A DNA stretch of 64,000 bases from assembly GCF_019649055.1 (NCBI RefSeq), contig NW_026570270.1, forward strand, positions 1 through 64,000, in the 5' to 3' direction. Made by a program: the position numbers and the translations under genes. Positions 11,157 to 22,438 of this stretch are shown piece after piece. The notes beneath the pieces are model-generated. The model saw nothing but the letters and a program-made list of their open reading frames with translations, did no database searches and was not told where the DNA came from. Position 1 is the first letter of the stretch, and each line of letters begins with the position of its first letter. The DNA is from Paramacrobiotus metropolitanus. Taxonomy: Eukaryota > Tardigrada > Eutardigrada > Parachela > Macrobiotidae.

Positions 11157-14100
11157 CTAATTTGCGGCCATTGTGTCCATTATCCATTTTTTCACTTTGA
11201 AAACATCGGAGTACAGTCCCGGCGTGCCGGGATTCGCGCAACCCCGACCGGACGATACAATTCCGTACAGCGAGTATCTGTTGTAACTGGGTGGCTCGGC
11301 CATCACTAGGGGTCCTCCGGAATCTCCTGCAATCAAAGTGACAACTTGGCATTCGGACTAGTTCATTTCAGCTTGACCGTGAAGACACGCTAAGCGCTTT
11401 AATTCAGCTTTGATTAATTAAATGGACAAGGTTTGCGTTCTGGGCTTCCGATAAGAGACAATAATCGATTCAAAAATTACACGTCCAGGAAATCACAATA
11501 ATTATCGTGGAAATATACAGTACAAGAAATGACGTCGGCTTCGCCTCCGCATTTCTTGTGGTCCTCAGTGGATCTGTATAGGTATACCGTATACGTGGTA
11601 GCAGATAGCAGCAGATAGCAGTGGTAGATAGCAGATAGCAGTGGTAGTTTGGTAACTCATTCACGCAACGGGAAGTGTGCACTAGGTAGCAGTGGTAGTT
11701 TGGTCACTCATTCACCTAATGGGAAGTGTGCACTAGATAGCAGTGGTAGTTTGGTCACTCATTCACCTAATGGGAAGTATGCACTAGATAGCAGTGGTAG
11801 TTTGGTCACTCATTCACCCAACAAGAAGTGTGCACTAGATAGCAGTGGTAGTTTGGTCACTCATTCACCTAATGGGAAGTGTGCACTAGATAGCAGTGGT
11901 AGTTTGGTCACTCATTCACCTAATGGGAAGTGTGCACTAGATAGCAGTGGTAGTTTGGTCACTCATTCACCTAAGGGGAAGTGTGCACTAGATAACAGTG
12001 GTAGTTTAGTCACTCATTTACCTAATGGGAAGTGTGCACTAGATAGCAGTGGTAGTTTGGTCACTCATTCACCCAACAAGAAGTGTGCACTAGATAGCAG
12101 TGGTAGTTTGGTCACTCATTCACCCAACGAGAAGTGTGCACTAGGTAGCAGTGGTAGTTTGGTCACTCATTCACCTAATGGGAAGTGTGCACTAGATAGC
12201 AGTGGTAGTTTGGTCACTCATTCACCTAAGGGGAAGTGTGCACTAGATAACAGTGGTAGTTTAGTCACTCATTTACCTAATGGGAAGTGTGCACTAGATA
12301 GCAGTGGTAGTTTGGTCACTCATTCAGTGTAATTACGAGTATCTTGTGTGTTTGGTCAGTGAAATGAGCACTAATTACCTCGTAGTGATTCGTATTTCGT
12401 ACTATATTTTGCACAATTGCATTTTACGATTTGAATGCCTGTCTGGGCACATGATGCAGATTTTTGTCAGCGATTTTCTGACTGAAAGATTTCTGATCAG
12501 CGTAATATTTTCGACGTTTTTTTACGTTTCACGCATTTTCTTATGTTCGACAATTAGAAAGGGGTAATCAATATTCAATCCCATAAGACCCAATTAATCC
12601 TTTATGGGTTAACCGAATATTTGTCTTCTTTGAGGTCACTTATTTTCAAACTTAATATTTTTAACGTAGCAACAGTAATTTCGTAAGTATAGACATACTG
12701 TTATTAAGTATGGATGAACTTTAACTTTACATGGCAGACCCGGCTTTTGGAGGTGATGTGTTTGGTCGCTTGAATGCATTTTCGAAAAAAACGAACACCC
12801 TCTGGCCGCGTTTTAGAACATGGGCTTTCCGATGATAGCAGTGGTTTTTGTTAATTCGGTCTGGGATTCTGGCATTGGTGTATGCAGTTTTTTCTGTTCG
12901 TGGTAATAAAGATCTAGAACTAGATGAGTCTTGTACGTAAATGCGTCAAGCCACCGTAAAAAGACAGCAATCGACTCATTTTAAGTACCGTGAAGGTGAT
13001 CGTACCTTGACAAGCGTCCCGTCCACCTTGATCCAAACCTCCACAAATCTAGCATTGAATGCAGAATTCAAAAATAATCTGACCTTTTGTCAAAATGAGT
13101 GGGGAATTATCATTACCGAAGTGTCTGGCAATCGCCAAGAGGGGTAAGCCGCCTGACATTCACTGTTGTTAAATACTTCTATACTGATTTGCTGGAGCTG
13201 GTCACTGCCTAATCCAATCGTTGCATCGCCTCCATCTGCAATTTTAAGGCTGCTTTATCGGCAAAGCCACAAAAGCTGGGAGTGTAATTTAATATAATGG
13301 ATTCATCCTTACATTGTCCCTCGTGCAGAGTCCCCCAGCCGGCCACATACGCATATGGGCGACCTTTGGTACTAGATGACTGCGCTTTGAAAGTCCCGAT
13401 TGGCTGACTTGGCAGACAGATAGGCGATACCATGGGGTTAGGGAAATTCGGAATGGGCGCAGTTAATTTAATCAGTGCAACATCATTGTTCAAGTTGTTT
13501 ATATTGTAATTTGGATGCATGATAGCGCGGGCGACGGTGACTTTCTAAATTTGTAAACTAAATTCCGCTTGTTATCTTGATAATCTTTATGCTAGTTATT
13601 CTTAAGTACAGTTCATTTCAAAATTTAAAAGAAGACTGCGAGAGATATTTACCTGGCTGTCAGGAATCTTCGACAAGTTTTGGTTGCCGTAATAGACCTA
13701 ATGAAGGATTTCATATTAACGTCATGTTAACGTTGTCTTTAAACGGCCCAGTTGTCTCCACCAGATTTAAAGCTGTCCGTGCAAAGATACTGTTAATACA
13801 TTGTTTTAAGTTATATTGTATGCGCTGTAACGGGTATAAACCGTAAGCAATTCTATTATTTGACATGGTATACTTCTGTAAGTTCTATGTCTCGTGCAAT
13901 AATGACCTGTACGAATTGCTTGAATTGTGTTTCAGTACTGGGATCAATGCACTGTGCGGCTGTAACGACCCACTGGTTGTTTAACTGCAAAAAAAACAAC
14001 ATTTAACTGCAAATTTGGAGTCTTTAAAACATTCCGTTAAAATTATTTTCGACTCACATGATCGCACATTTGACGACCAAGTCTGCATTAATGTGCGAAA

Positions 14101-15146
14101 TTATTTCAGAAACGTAATGCTGTGCAGTTTTGATTAAGTACCTACGTACCACACTAGCGCCGCAAAAATGTTGTCCTCCTGTAACCAAAGCAACCGCCCA
14201 CGGCCAGGAGAGGGGCGCGACCGGCACGCCGCCGACAATGCGCTGGAACACGGAAGCCGGTCCATTGCCTGAGCCCATCGGAATACCACAATCAACAGTG
14301 TTAACAGGCGTCGTGGTTGTCGTTTGTGCTGTTGTTGGAGTCGCCGGAGTGCGAATGCAGCTCCAGTTGATGGAGAATCCCAATCTGCGCGTCATGTCGA
14401 TATCCCTGTTGTACGGGTCAACGCAGAAGTCAAACACCGCCACATTGGTGCTGCTTAAATAGATTCGGCTTGCTGACATGTCGGACGTGGTCACCGCTAA
14501 CATAAGAAAAGGCATCAGTTTGTCTGCGTTATTTTCAGATATCAAATACAATTGGGGAACCTTACATTGGTAATTAATGCCCTCTGCAAAGAAAAGAAAC
14601 ACATTGCAAGTTTACATAATACATGCAATACATAGGTACAGTGTGTACTCGTAATTTACCTCGTGTAATGAAAATTGTTATAACCGTACGCACTTTGCTG
14701 GAGTTTAACATAATTACTGAGGTCGCACATGGACGTCCCCAGATTCTGAGCCAGTTTCCCGTCGAACATCACTCCAAAATCATAATCACGAATGTTGAAA
14801 TTGCTGGTGTTGGTCATGTCCAGAGACAGCAGGGCGCGACAATACGTGGGCAAAGCAATAATAAATCGCTTCTTTGTTCCGGCGACGTACGGCTGTCGCG
14901 GTTTGCTAGAAAAGCCCGGGTGCGAAAAGAATGTACCGGTTTCTTGGCCACTGTTAATAGTCCTCATCTTAGGATCCGAGTCGAACGATTGTGCGTTGTA
15001 TGGCTGTGGTACTGCAAGTTTATGTTACCATAAAATAAGTTTAATTTCAAAACGGAAATATTAGAAATTTATGACGACTTACTAAACATTTGAGCAGCCA
15101 CCCAACTCAGGAGCACACAAATTGCAAAAACTAAGGTTGTGAACAT
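11157..15146 (-). CDS. SP-C: CUB-like plus trypsin-like protein with catalytic His replaced by Gln
   Basis: Ten exons: 15146-15083, 15011-14694, 14583-14566, 14496-14150, 13984-13907, 13697-13653, 13544-13313, 13235-13117, 13048-13006, 11326-11157. Total 1434 nt, open 477-residue protein with signal peptide (MFTTLVFAIC...), CUB-like region, Thr-rich linker and an activation site RIVGG. The motif that should read TAAHC reads AAQC: codon CAG at 13954-13952, residue 260. Asp311 (NNDVALIKL) and Ser424 (GDSGGPL) remain. Without His the triad is broken, so it is probably a non-catalytic serine protease homologue or nearly inactive. All splice sites and the frame are intact, which argues against simple decay. 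The last intron (1.68 kb) holds a minisatellite. Closest relative SP-A. Confidence 0.87.
11600..12331. repeat. 51-bp minisatellite, about 13 units, in the last intron of SP-C
   Basis: About thirteen units of 51 bp (each containing TTTGGTCACTCATTCACC and GTGTGCACTAGATAGCAG), preceded by shorter GATAGCAG repeats. Variants show a higher-order period of five units (255 bp): units 4-8 and 9-13 carry the same order of variant types. Because 51 is a multiple of three and the unit has no stop in one plus-strand frame, a 227-codon open frame arises. It has no signal peptide or non-repeat body and lies in an intron, so I treat it as repeat, not gene. Confidence 0.85.
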
Positions 15147-15295
15147 TCTCTTATGTGTTACAGTTGTACACAGTCCGTACTCCGTACAATTTTAATTTAA
15201 AAAAAGTTCCTTTACGGAAAGATTCAGAATGTTAACACGAGGTTTCTTAACGGCTAGTTTGGACCTTTTTGTGGCAGATCCTTATCGAAGAAGGA

Positions 15296-15340
15296 AGTAG
15301 AACGTGTCACGTTTCGGACTAAACCATTAGAAAAATGTAT
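15296..15340 (-). promoter_or_regulatory. Conserved upstream block of SP-C, CCAAT altered
   Basis: Same 45-bp block, 150 bp upstream of the SP-C start. Here CCAATGG has become CTAATGG; the rest is unchanged. SP-C is one of the two copies that lost a catalytic residue. Confidence 0.45.
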
Positions 15341-15679
15341 GAATTAGCACTATTATGCGCAGTTTAATGCTGAATCCAGAAAATCGACAATCTGTCAAGT
15401 AGACAACACTTTCGTTGAGTAAAGGAGCGATTTCTTCAAGGGTGGTTTTGGTACCTGTTATATCACGTGACTTTGTGTCGCATTAGAACACGATTAACGG
15501 ATTAACGTCATTTTTCACGAAATTGCGCAAACTGGAAAGAATTAAAGTGCATGATGCTCTTGTTCGTTGAAAGCTGTATCGCGGGTGTGGGGACTAAATT
15601 ATGAAGGGAGATACAAATACGGTATCTTAAATATAGTAAAATACTTTATCTTGGCCTGTTACTCTATGAATAACGGCTG

Positions 15680-16130
15680 CAGCAGAAGCGGCCAAACACC
15701 GGAAGTGTAATGAATACTCGTATATAAAAAATAATAAGTTATGTTGGTGGAAGAAAGCTGTATCGAGGGTGGGGGGACTTAATTATGGAGGGAGATCAAA
15801 ATTGGCAGCATACAAAAATACTGTTTCTTGATGTATAACTCTTTTTAAAACGTTCAAAATGGTTTTTAACAATTGCAAGTGCTGCTTTTAGTAGGCAATA
15901 CCCATCAAAATAACAAACAACTGCAACGCCGGGACACTACTTCGTAGTTAAAATTTAAGCATTTAAAAGTAAAATTTGTTTCTGGAGTAGTTTTTCTCTT
16001 GTGTCTGTGTGTATCGCCACTTCCTGATTAATTGATATTGGCCATGGCCTTTTGCGCAGTTATTCCTTTAAAATAATACGAGTATTATAGCTGCGGCGAT
16101 GCAGTAGAAGCGCCCGCTCACCAGAAGTGA
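15680..16130. repeat. Two more copies of the ETS-core repeat
   Basis: Copies at about 15680-15708 (with CACCGGAAGTG) and 16102-16130 (more diverged, CACCAGAAGTG). They are the counterparts of the three copies in the SP-A/SP-B spacer. Confidence 0.5.
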
Positions 16131-16771
16131 AACAAGCAAGCTGCGTGTGCTCAAGAAACTGCTGAAAAGCAGCATGAGCTAGGCCTAGATGGTTTGCTTT
16201 TAGTCTGCTGGTCGTTCCTATTCGTTTGGTAATTTAGATAATAGCAAAATTTGCGCAATTTCACTTACGTTGCGTCATTCATGCTACGGATGTTTTGCTA
16301 TTTTGTGGCGGGATAACCAGGGATGACTTGACGTGGTGGTTCTTTCAATTAGCTACTTCGTAATTACATGCGCATTCAGCAACGAGGTTGAGGGAAAAAA
16401 GACTTTCTGTCATTACTTTGTCACATGTAGAAATTAACTAAAAATGAATACAGAAAACTAGGAAATGCTCGAAGGTAGCTAGTGCAGCGCTTCGACTTTG
16501 TCATGTTTTGCTAATTATATCAGGTAAATGACCAATGTGAAACTGAAACTGCCGACAGGTGACCCAACTGTTACATGGGAAGCAAAATTAATTCAGTTTG
16601 CAGGACCTGACATCACTTTAATGTGACGTAACATACGTCTGATAAAAGTATCGCAACCAAAAAATTTGCAGGATATCATGTTTTGTGACCTTAAAATGGC
16701 TCTGTATTGTAATGTGCACACATGCACCGAAAGAAGCGCTGATCTGAGGCTATGAGATAAACGTCTGTGTG

Positions 16772-16850
16772 AGCGAGATATCTGTAAAATTTTACAGATA
16801 TCTCGCTACAGATGTGTTTCTTATTTTGGATCATTCGAACGATCCAAAAT
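16772..16850. repeat. Perfect 36-bp palindrome followed by a 10-bp-arm hairpin
   Basis: 16772-16807 is a perfect palindrome, with half-site AGCGAGATATCTGTAAAA. It is followed by arms ATTTTGGATC (16823-16832) and its complement (16841-16850) around an 8-base loop. Both are long for chance. Confidence 0.7.
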
Positions 16851-17462
16851 CAGAAATACGAAGGATCGAATAAAACATAAAAAAACGTAGTCTTATTCAA
16901 TGGTACCAAAACTTTATCGGCCCCGGAGTATCATTAGTGTGTGGGCCCATGTACTGCCTGCTTCGGTAACCTGCTGGTCCAGTGCTGGACAACAACGCGT
17001 TCCGCAAAAGTGGTGCCCTATGTCACCATACAGAATTGTACTCGTACACAAGTTGTAATTTACCCACAAACAGAAACGTCAAGAGGCCCTCATCAGGAAT
17101 GCAAAAGCCGCAAATAAAATACAAAGCTAATTTGTTGCTAATTTTGCATTAAGCAGTCGTATAATTATTTTATTTTCAAGTCTTCATACAAATACATAAA
17201 TAAAATGCACGTATGTAATATTGATGAGAAATCAACATAACGTCAGTTACAGATGGAAATTTCATCTGGTGCGACAAGACGCGCAAGCGACAAAAACATA
17301 TTTAAAATCACACAATCATTTAATGTTGAATTTTTGTAGAAGCGTTGTAGTGGTCAGTCCCAGAGGAAGTCTTGCGGATAAACAGCTTACACTTTTACAG
17401 TACTTTTAATCTCTGTGAACCGTTTGGGCCCATTATTCTCTGGACGATCTTCCAAAAATTTA

Positions 17463-20139
17463 CTAGTTGGAGACCATTGTGTTCGCTATCCATTTTTTCA
17501 ATTTGAAAACGTCGGTGCATATCCCAGGCGAACCGGCTTCGGCACATTTTGCAGCGAACGATACAATTCCGTACAGTGAGTATCTGTTGTAACTGGGTGG
17601 CTCTGCCATAACAAGGGGTCCTCCAGCGTCCCCTACAATCAAGTGACAACTTGTCATTCGAGAGCGCATTTCAGGGTGGCAGCGCTAAAACTTGCTAAAA
17701 GTTTATGTGCTTTTAAATGTTTTAGGATTGTGCTTTGGACAGAGATCGGAAGAGGCAATCGATTCAAATTAATCGGCAGGGAATCGTAATAGTGACAGTG
17801 GTACCGTGTAAAATGTATGAACACAGCACGAGCGCCACGCAACCGTGAAAAGCTCGCGTCTTTTAGGTGATAGGGAATAGTTTACCTTGACACGTGTCCC
17901 GTCCACCTTCATCAAGGCCTCCACAAATCTACCATTTTACGAAGAATTCAAAATGATGTGAATTTAAACTGTCAAAGTTGCCAAATTTAGTGGCGAATTA
18001 GCAATACCACATTGTCCGGGACTCGCAAAATCCGGTCGTATGCCGCTTCACAGTCACTGCTGTTAATTATTTCGATATTGGTCTGCTGGAGCTGGTCAGT
18101 GCCGACTGCAACCTTTCCGTCACCGGTACCTATAATTTTAAGATCACATCATCAGAAAGCCATATGCACCGACAGTAGTACAGGCTTCCCCAGCCGGCCA
18201 CATACGCATACGGGCGACCATTGGTGGCATACGAATGCGCTTTGAAAGTCCCGATTGCATGATTGGGCAGACAGATAGGCGATACCAAGGAATTAGGGAA
18301 ATTCGGAATGGGCGCAGTTAACTTAATCAGTTCAATATCATTGCCACGGTCTCCTTTCGAATTGTAATTTGGATGGGGTATAACGCGAGCAATGCTGGCG
18401 TTCTAAATTTGCAAAGTTCAATGCTATTATGCTCTTCTATTTGTGAGAGCAAATTATATATGTAGTTAGTTCTGGAAATTTAAATGCGTCGGACGGAAAA
18501 CCTTGAACACTTACCTGGCTGGCAGTGACGTTTAACAAATTTTGATTGCCGTAATAAACCTAAAAGCGAAGTTCACCTTAACGTATTGAAGGCCCCAAGC
18601 CGATACCAAATTTGCAGTGCAGCGGTCATTTTGAAACTGCATTGTATATTAACTCTAACTAATTTAAAGCATTAGCAGTTCCTATATTTGACGTGGTAGA
18701 TGTAGTACGTTGTACAATAATTTCATGCCTTTCTGGTAGATCGCTTCCGGGGCTACAATGCAGTGCGCGGCGGTAATAACCCACTGACTGTTCAACTGCA
18801 GCAGACAACATCAGACCTGGTATTTCAAAGTGATTAAATTGTTCGAATACGCAAAATTTGTTGGCCACAACGGCACATACTGTATTCAATAATTTATTCA
18901 TTAATCTTCATTGTTAAAAAATTATTTCACTTATAATTGAGTGGTGTTATGCCGCAGTTAATAAACAAGTAGCCCCGGCTCCACGTACCACACTGGCACC
19001 GCAGCCGTGATATGGGGTGCTATTTAAAGCGTATACCAAAGCAGCCGCCCATGGCCAGGCGTGCGGTGCGGCCGTCACGCCACCGACAATGCGCTGGAAC
19101 ATGGAGGCCGGTCGATTGTCCGAGTCAATCGGAACACCACAATCGGTGTTAACCGGCGCCACTGTGGGATGGGTTGGAACGGTGGTTGGTCGACGGGTCA
19201 TGCTGGTCGTACGTTTAGTGGTGGCTCTTTTGGTGGTTAAACGTTTAGTGGTGGTTGTCCTCTGTACAATTGTACTGGGGCTCGGCGAACTGCGAACACA
19301 GCTCCACTTAACAGCGAATCCCAGTCTGCGCGCGGCATCTGTATCCTTGTAATTGTACAGGTGAGCGCAAAAGTCAAACACCGCCACGTTGGTGCTGCTT
19401 AGAAAGGTTCGAGCTGCTGACTTATCGGAAGGTTTCACCACTAAGTAAAAACAAGCCATTTCTTTATACATACATTTCGTTTAGAAATAAATGTTTAAGC
19501 TGGAAGTGCTTACACTGGTAGTTGTTGGTGCCTTCTGAAAGCAAGAGGAATTGCATATAAATTAATGCAGAAATTGTACGTATATTTCATGAGTCAGTTC
19601 TAAATGTTTACTTGGTATATTAATTTTACATGATAATTTAAATTTTTTTATGGCGTGTTGGTATAAATCATTGTAATCGTACTTTGTTGGAGGTTGTCAT
19701 AACTTTTACGGTCGCACATGGACGTTCCAAGATTCAGAGCCAGTGCCCCGTCGAACATCACTCCGAAATCATAATCACGAATGTTAAAATTGCTAGCGTT
19801 GGTCATGTCCAGGGACAGCTTCGCTCGACAATAAGATGGCAAAACAACAGCGAATCGCTTCTTTGTTCCGGCGACGTACGGCCGTCGGGGATGGCTTGAA
19901 AAGCCGGGATGCGAATAGAATGTGCCGCTTTCATGACCATTGTTGAAAGTCTGCATCGCAGGATCCGAGTCGTACGATTTTGCGTTGCTTGGCTCTGGTA
20001 CTGAAATTTGTAACCACCATAAAAGTTAACAATTTTTTAACAGGATGAGGATTATTTCTGACCACGTACCAGTTATTTGAGCAACAAGGTTGGCACATCC
20101 GAGAACTTCACAAAGTGCAAAAACTGAGGTGATAGACAT
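17463..20139 (-). CDS. SP-D: CUB-like plus trypsin-like protein with catalytic Ser replaced by Ala
   Basis: Ten exons: 20139-20070, 20000-19683, 19534-19514, 19440-18989, 18795-18709, 18559-18515, 18402-18174, 18129-18008, 17928-17886, 17632-17463. Total 1557 nt, open 518-residue protein. Signal-like N-terminus MSITSVFALC, CUB-like region, long Thr/Lys/Arg linker like SP-B, activation site R253-IVGG. His298 (TAAHC) and Asp353 (GNDIELIKL) are kept, but the serine motif reads GDAGGPL: Ala465, codon at 17627-17625. This abolishes the nucleophile, so it should be a non-catalytic homologue. The 214-220 region is also changed (SFAAKC where the others have S(Q/S)GR(G/S)C) and PGVY became PGIC. The end of exon 5 (donor GTACTA) is my best phase-consistent choice and is less certain than the rest. 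Confidence 0.85.
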
Positions 20140-20305
20140 TCTCTTACTGTATATATTACGGAGGTACAACACTGTACATGACCGTATTCGTAAAATGTTA
20201 ATGGTGAAAATGATATCTACGGTCAGATTGTTAATGCTAATGACAGTGTTCTTTACCAATACCGGCTATCTTGCAGCCTTTTAATTTATAGCAAATCCTC
20301 AACGA

Positions 20306-20350
20306 AGTAGAACTTGTCACGTTTTGGACTAAACCATTGGAAAAATGTAT
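20306..20350 (-). promoter_or_regulatory. Conserved upstream block of SP-D
   Basis: Same block, 167 bp upstream of the SP-D start. Two substitutions in the ACGTGACACGTTC half, CCAATGG intact. Confidence 0.45.
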
Positions 20351-21642
20351 GATGTAGCATTATCATATGAAATTATTGCTGAATCCAGAATATCGACAGT
20401 CGCTCAACTAGACAGCAGGTTCGTTGAGCAAAGGAGCGAGTGCTTCGATGTCGGCTTTAGTGCGCTACCACCACTTCCGTGATTGTGGTGAAAACTAACG
20501 TGACTGTTGTAACTCGTATTACATTGTATATTCACACCTGATTAATGTGATTTCACAAAAATGATTCATACTAAAATAGAAATGAAGTAAAGTTTTGCAG
20601 GTCGGTTGGTTGTTTGCTCTCGCCTTCCTACACTTCCCGTGTGATATTAAAGTACCAAGAACATTTTGTACAGTGTACAGGCTTGAGATACGGAGCTGCA
20701 AGTAACGTGGACAGCACTAATTAAACGTTTTCTATTCCAAATAATCGAACAGAATAAAGTGACTTAAATTACTAGAAATTTTTGCTACTTATGCTGAAGA
20801 ATTCTACTTCTCAGTTGAAAAATACTCATGCACATAAACAGCAGTGCTGGACTTCGTGTCCATGTTTTCGTATAATTGAGAGTGCTTATTTTCGTATATA
20901 AGAGTGTCCTGATATAAGAGAGTATACAAGTAAAACGTACGTTTCCTGATGTAGCTTCTTTAATTACACAATTAATCATTTACTAGCAGTTGCATAGAAA
21001 TTTGTTAGACTATGCGATTGTACGGTGTTTCCAGGAACAGCGGAGGGACTGAAATTGTGCCGTTCCGCAGCGGAAGCGGGCTTCCGTTTGGGATCTATGG
21101 GGAGATATTTGCCAAGGGATCGGTCGTGTAACTCGTGTTTGCGAAAAATACTGCTATATTGTGTCAAGTGCGAATGCACTTTTATTATCATATTCTGAAA
21201 ATAGTCATCCGTTTGCAGTGTAGATTTGGTAATGGCGATCCAGAATTGGTCATTACCAATAATTCATAGCACCAATCCTATTATCTGATATCTTGCAGCA
21301 ATTCAGACTTACGGAAAAGAATTCTTAACGTTCTCCTCATAAGTGGTTCCGGTATGTGCTTCACATTCCCTCCCAAGTCCTGTAATCAGTTGCCCTCACA
21401 TACCTGATGATTTACAGAGTTTCTGAATGAAACCGTTTAATCAGCGACCGCGACATACAAATCAGTAAACATGTATAAGTTAACGAACAGTTTTAAAAAC
21501 AGATTTAAATACCACAACAGAAAGAGCTCAATTAAGTTTTCCGCTGTATCTCCAAGGACAACCTCTTCAATAGAAATTCATGTAAGCGAATATCAATGGT
21601 CGATGTGAAATTTTTTGTGGGTAGCAGCAACGTCGCTGCTTC

Positions 21643-21754
21643 CCGGCCCGGGTCTCGATGACCTTACGTCGCTTCGGTGCTTTAATCTGCACGGCTTATT
21701 CTGGTTGTGAACTTCTTACCGTCGACGACGTAAGGTCATCGAGACCCGGGCCGG
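21643..21754. repeat. 29-bp perfect GC-rich inverted repeat with 54-bp loop
   Basis: Arms 21643-21671 and 21726-21754 are exact reverse complements (29 of 29), beginning CCGGCCCGGGTCTCGATGAC. The arms are far more GC-rich than their surroundings. Possibly the termini of a tiny foldback element or a hairpin transcript. Confidence 0.75.
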
Positions 21755-22438
21755 AAAATTTATAATTTTGTGTTCCGCGCTACTGGTGCACGATAGAAGA
21801 AATTGAATGCTTACATTTTTGACGCCATGACGTCCAATTTTTTTAGACTAAAGAGCTCCCTAAAGCGCTTTTAAAACTTTTCAGACTATGTACCTATATG
21901 CCATGTATTTTTTACTGGGCATGCTGTTTACTGGCATGTATACGAATCGTTTATTCCCGGTAACCTTTTGCTTTGTAAATTAAGCAGTCGTACAGAAACA
22001 ATACGGATTAGCGCTCCGAATTTTACTTACCATTAGGTGCAGATAAAGATATCAGGACTGCTCGCCGCAATTATATAGCAAAACTTTAATGACTAGACAT
22101 TTTTACGACAATTTGGCGGCTAAGGATTTCAGGAAAAGTCCCATTGTAATCGAAAAAAAAATAGCTTCGAGGCTGTTGAACGTACGGTTTCATTTTGACT
22201 TTTGTGAATTGATCAATGCTTTACTGTAGTACGAAGTCTTGACAATAACCGCAGGCAAACGTAACCCGGTATTCACGGAGAGTATAATGCCTTCTCTTCG
22301 ATTTCACAATCAGCTTATTTACATTTTGTGAATGCTGCTGACCGATGGACTTAAACAGCTAAAATAGCAGCGCTTTACTTAATTTCGATTAATCCGATTT
22401 TGAGTATTCTAATATTTCAAAGTAAAAAACACGGAATC

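Larger units (their letters stand above)
15147..17462. other. Spacer between SP-C and SP-D
   Basis: No supported gene. Contains the SP-C upstream block (15296-15340), two copies of the ETS-core repeat (about 15680 and 16102), a perfect 36-bp palindrome with a second hairpin beside it (16772-16850), and from about 17.25 kb the protease 3' flank. Confidence 0.6.
20140..22438. other. Spacer between the protease block and the peptide cluster
   Basis: No supported gene. Contains the SP-D upstream block (20306-20350), a 29-bp perfect inverted repeat (21643-21754), and a segment (about 21920-22215) duplicated from 10.05-10.40 kb. At about 21031-21131 a GC-richer stretch after a TTTCCAG acceptor-like site is open for some 30 codons on the plus strand and reads like an orphan terminal exon; no partner exon was found. 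Confidence 0.55.

Noticed and set aside
11649-12332. 227-codon plus-strand open frame made of 17-residue repeats
   Set aside because: It is exactly the 51-bp minisatellite inside the last SP-C intron. The frame is open only because the unit length is a multiple of three. No signal peptide or unique sequence.
20976-21191. 71-codon minus-strand frame at 21 kb
   Set aside because: The plus strand of the same stretch is also open after an acceptor-like site; neither has partner exons, so no gene is called.
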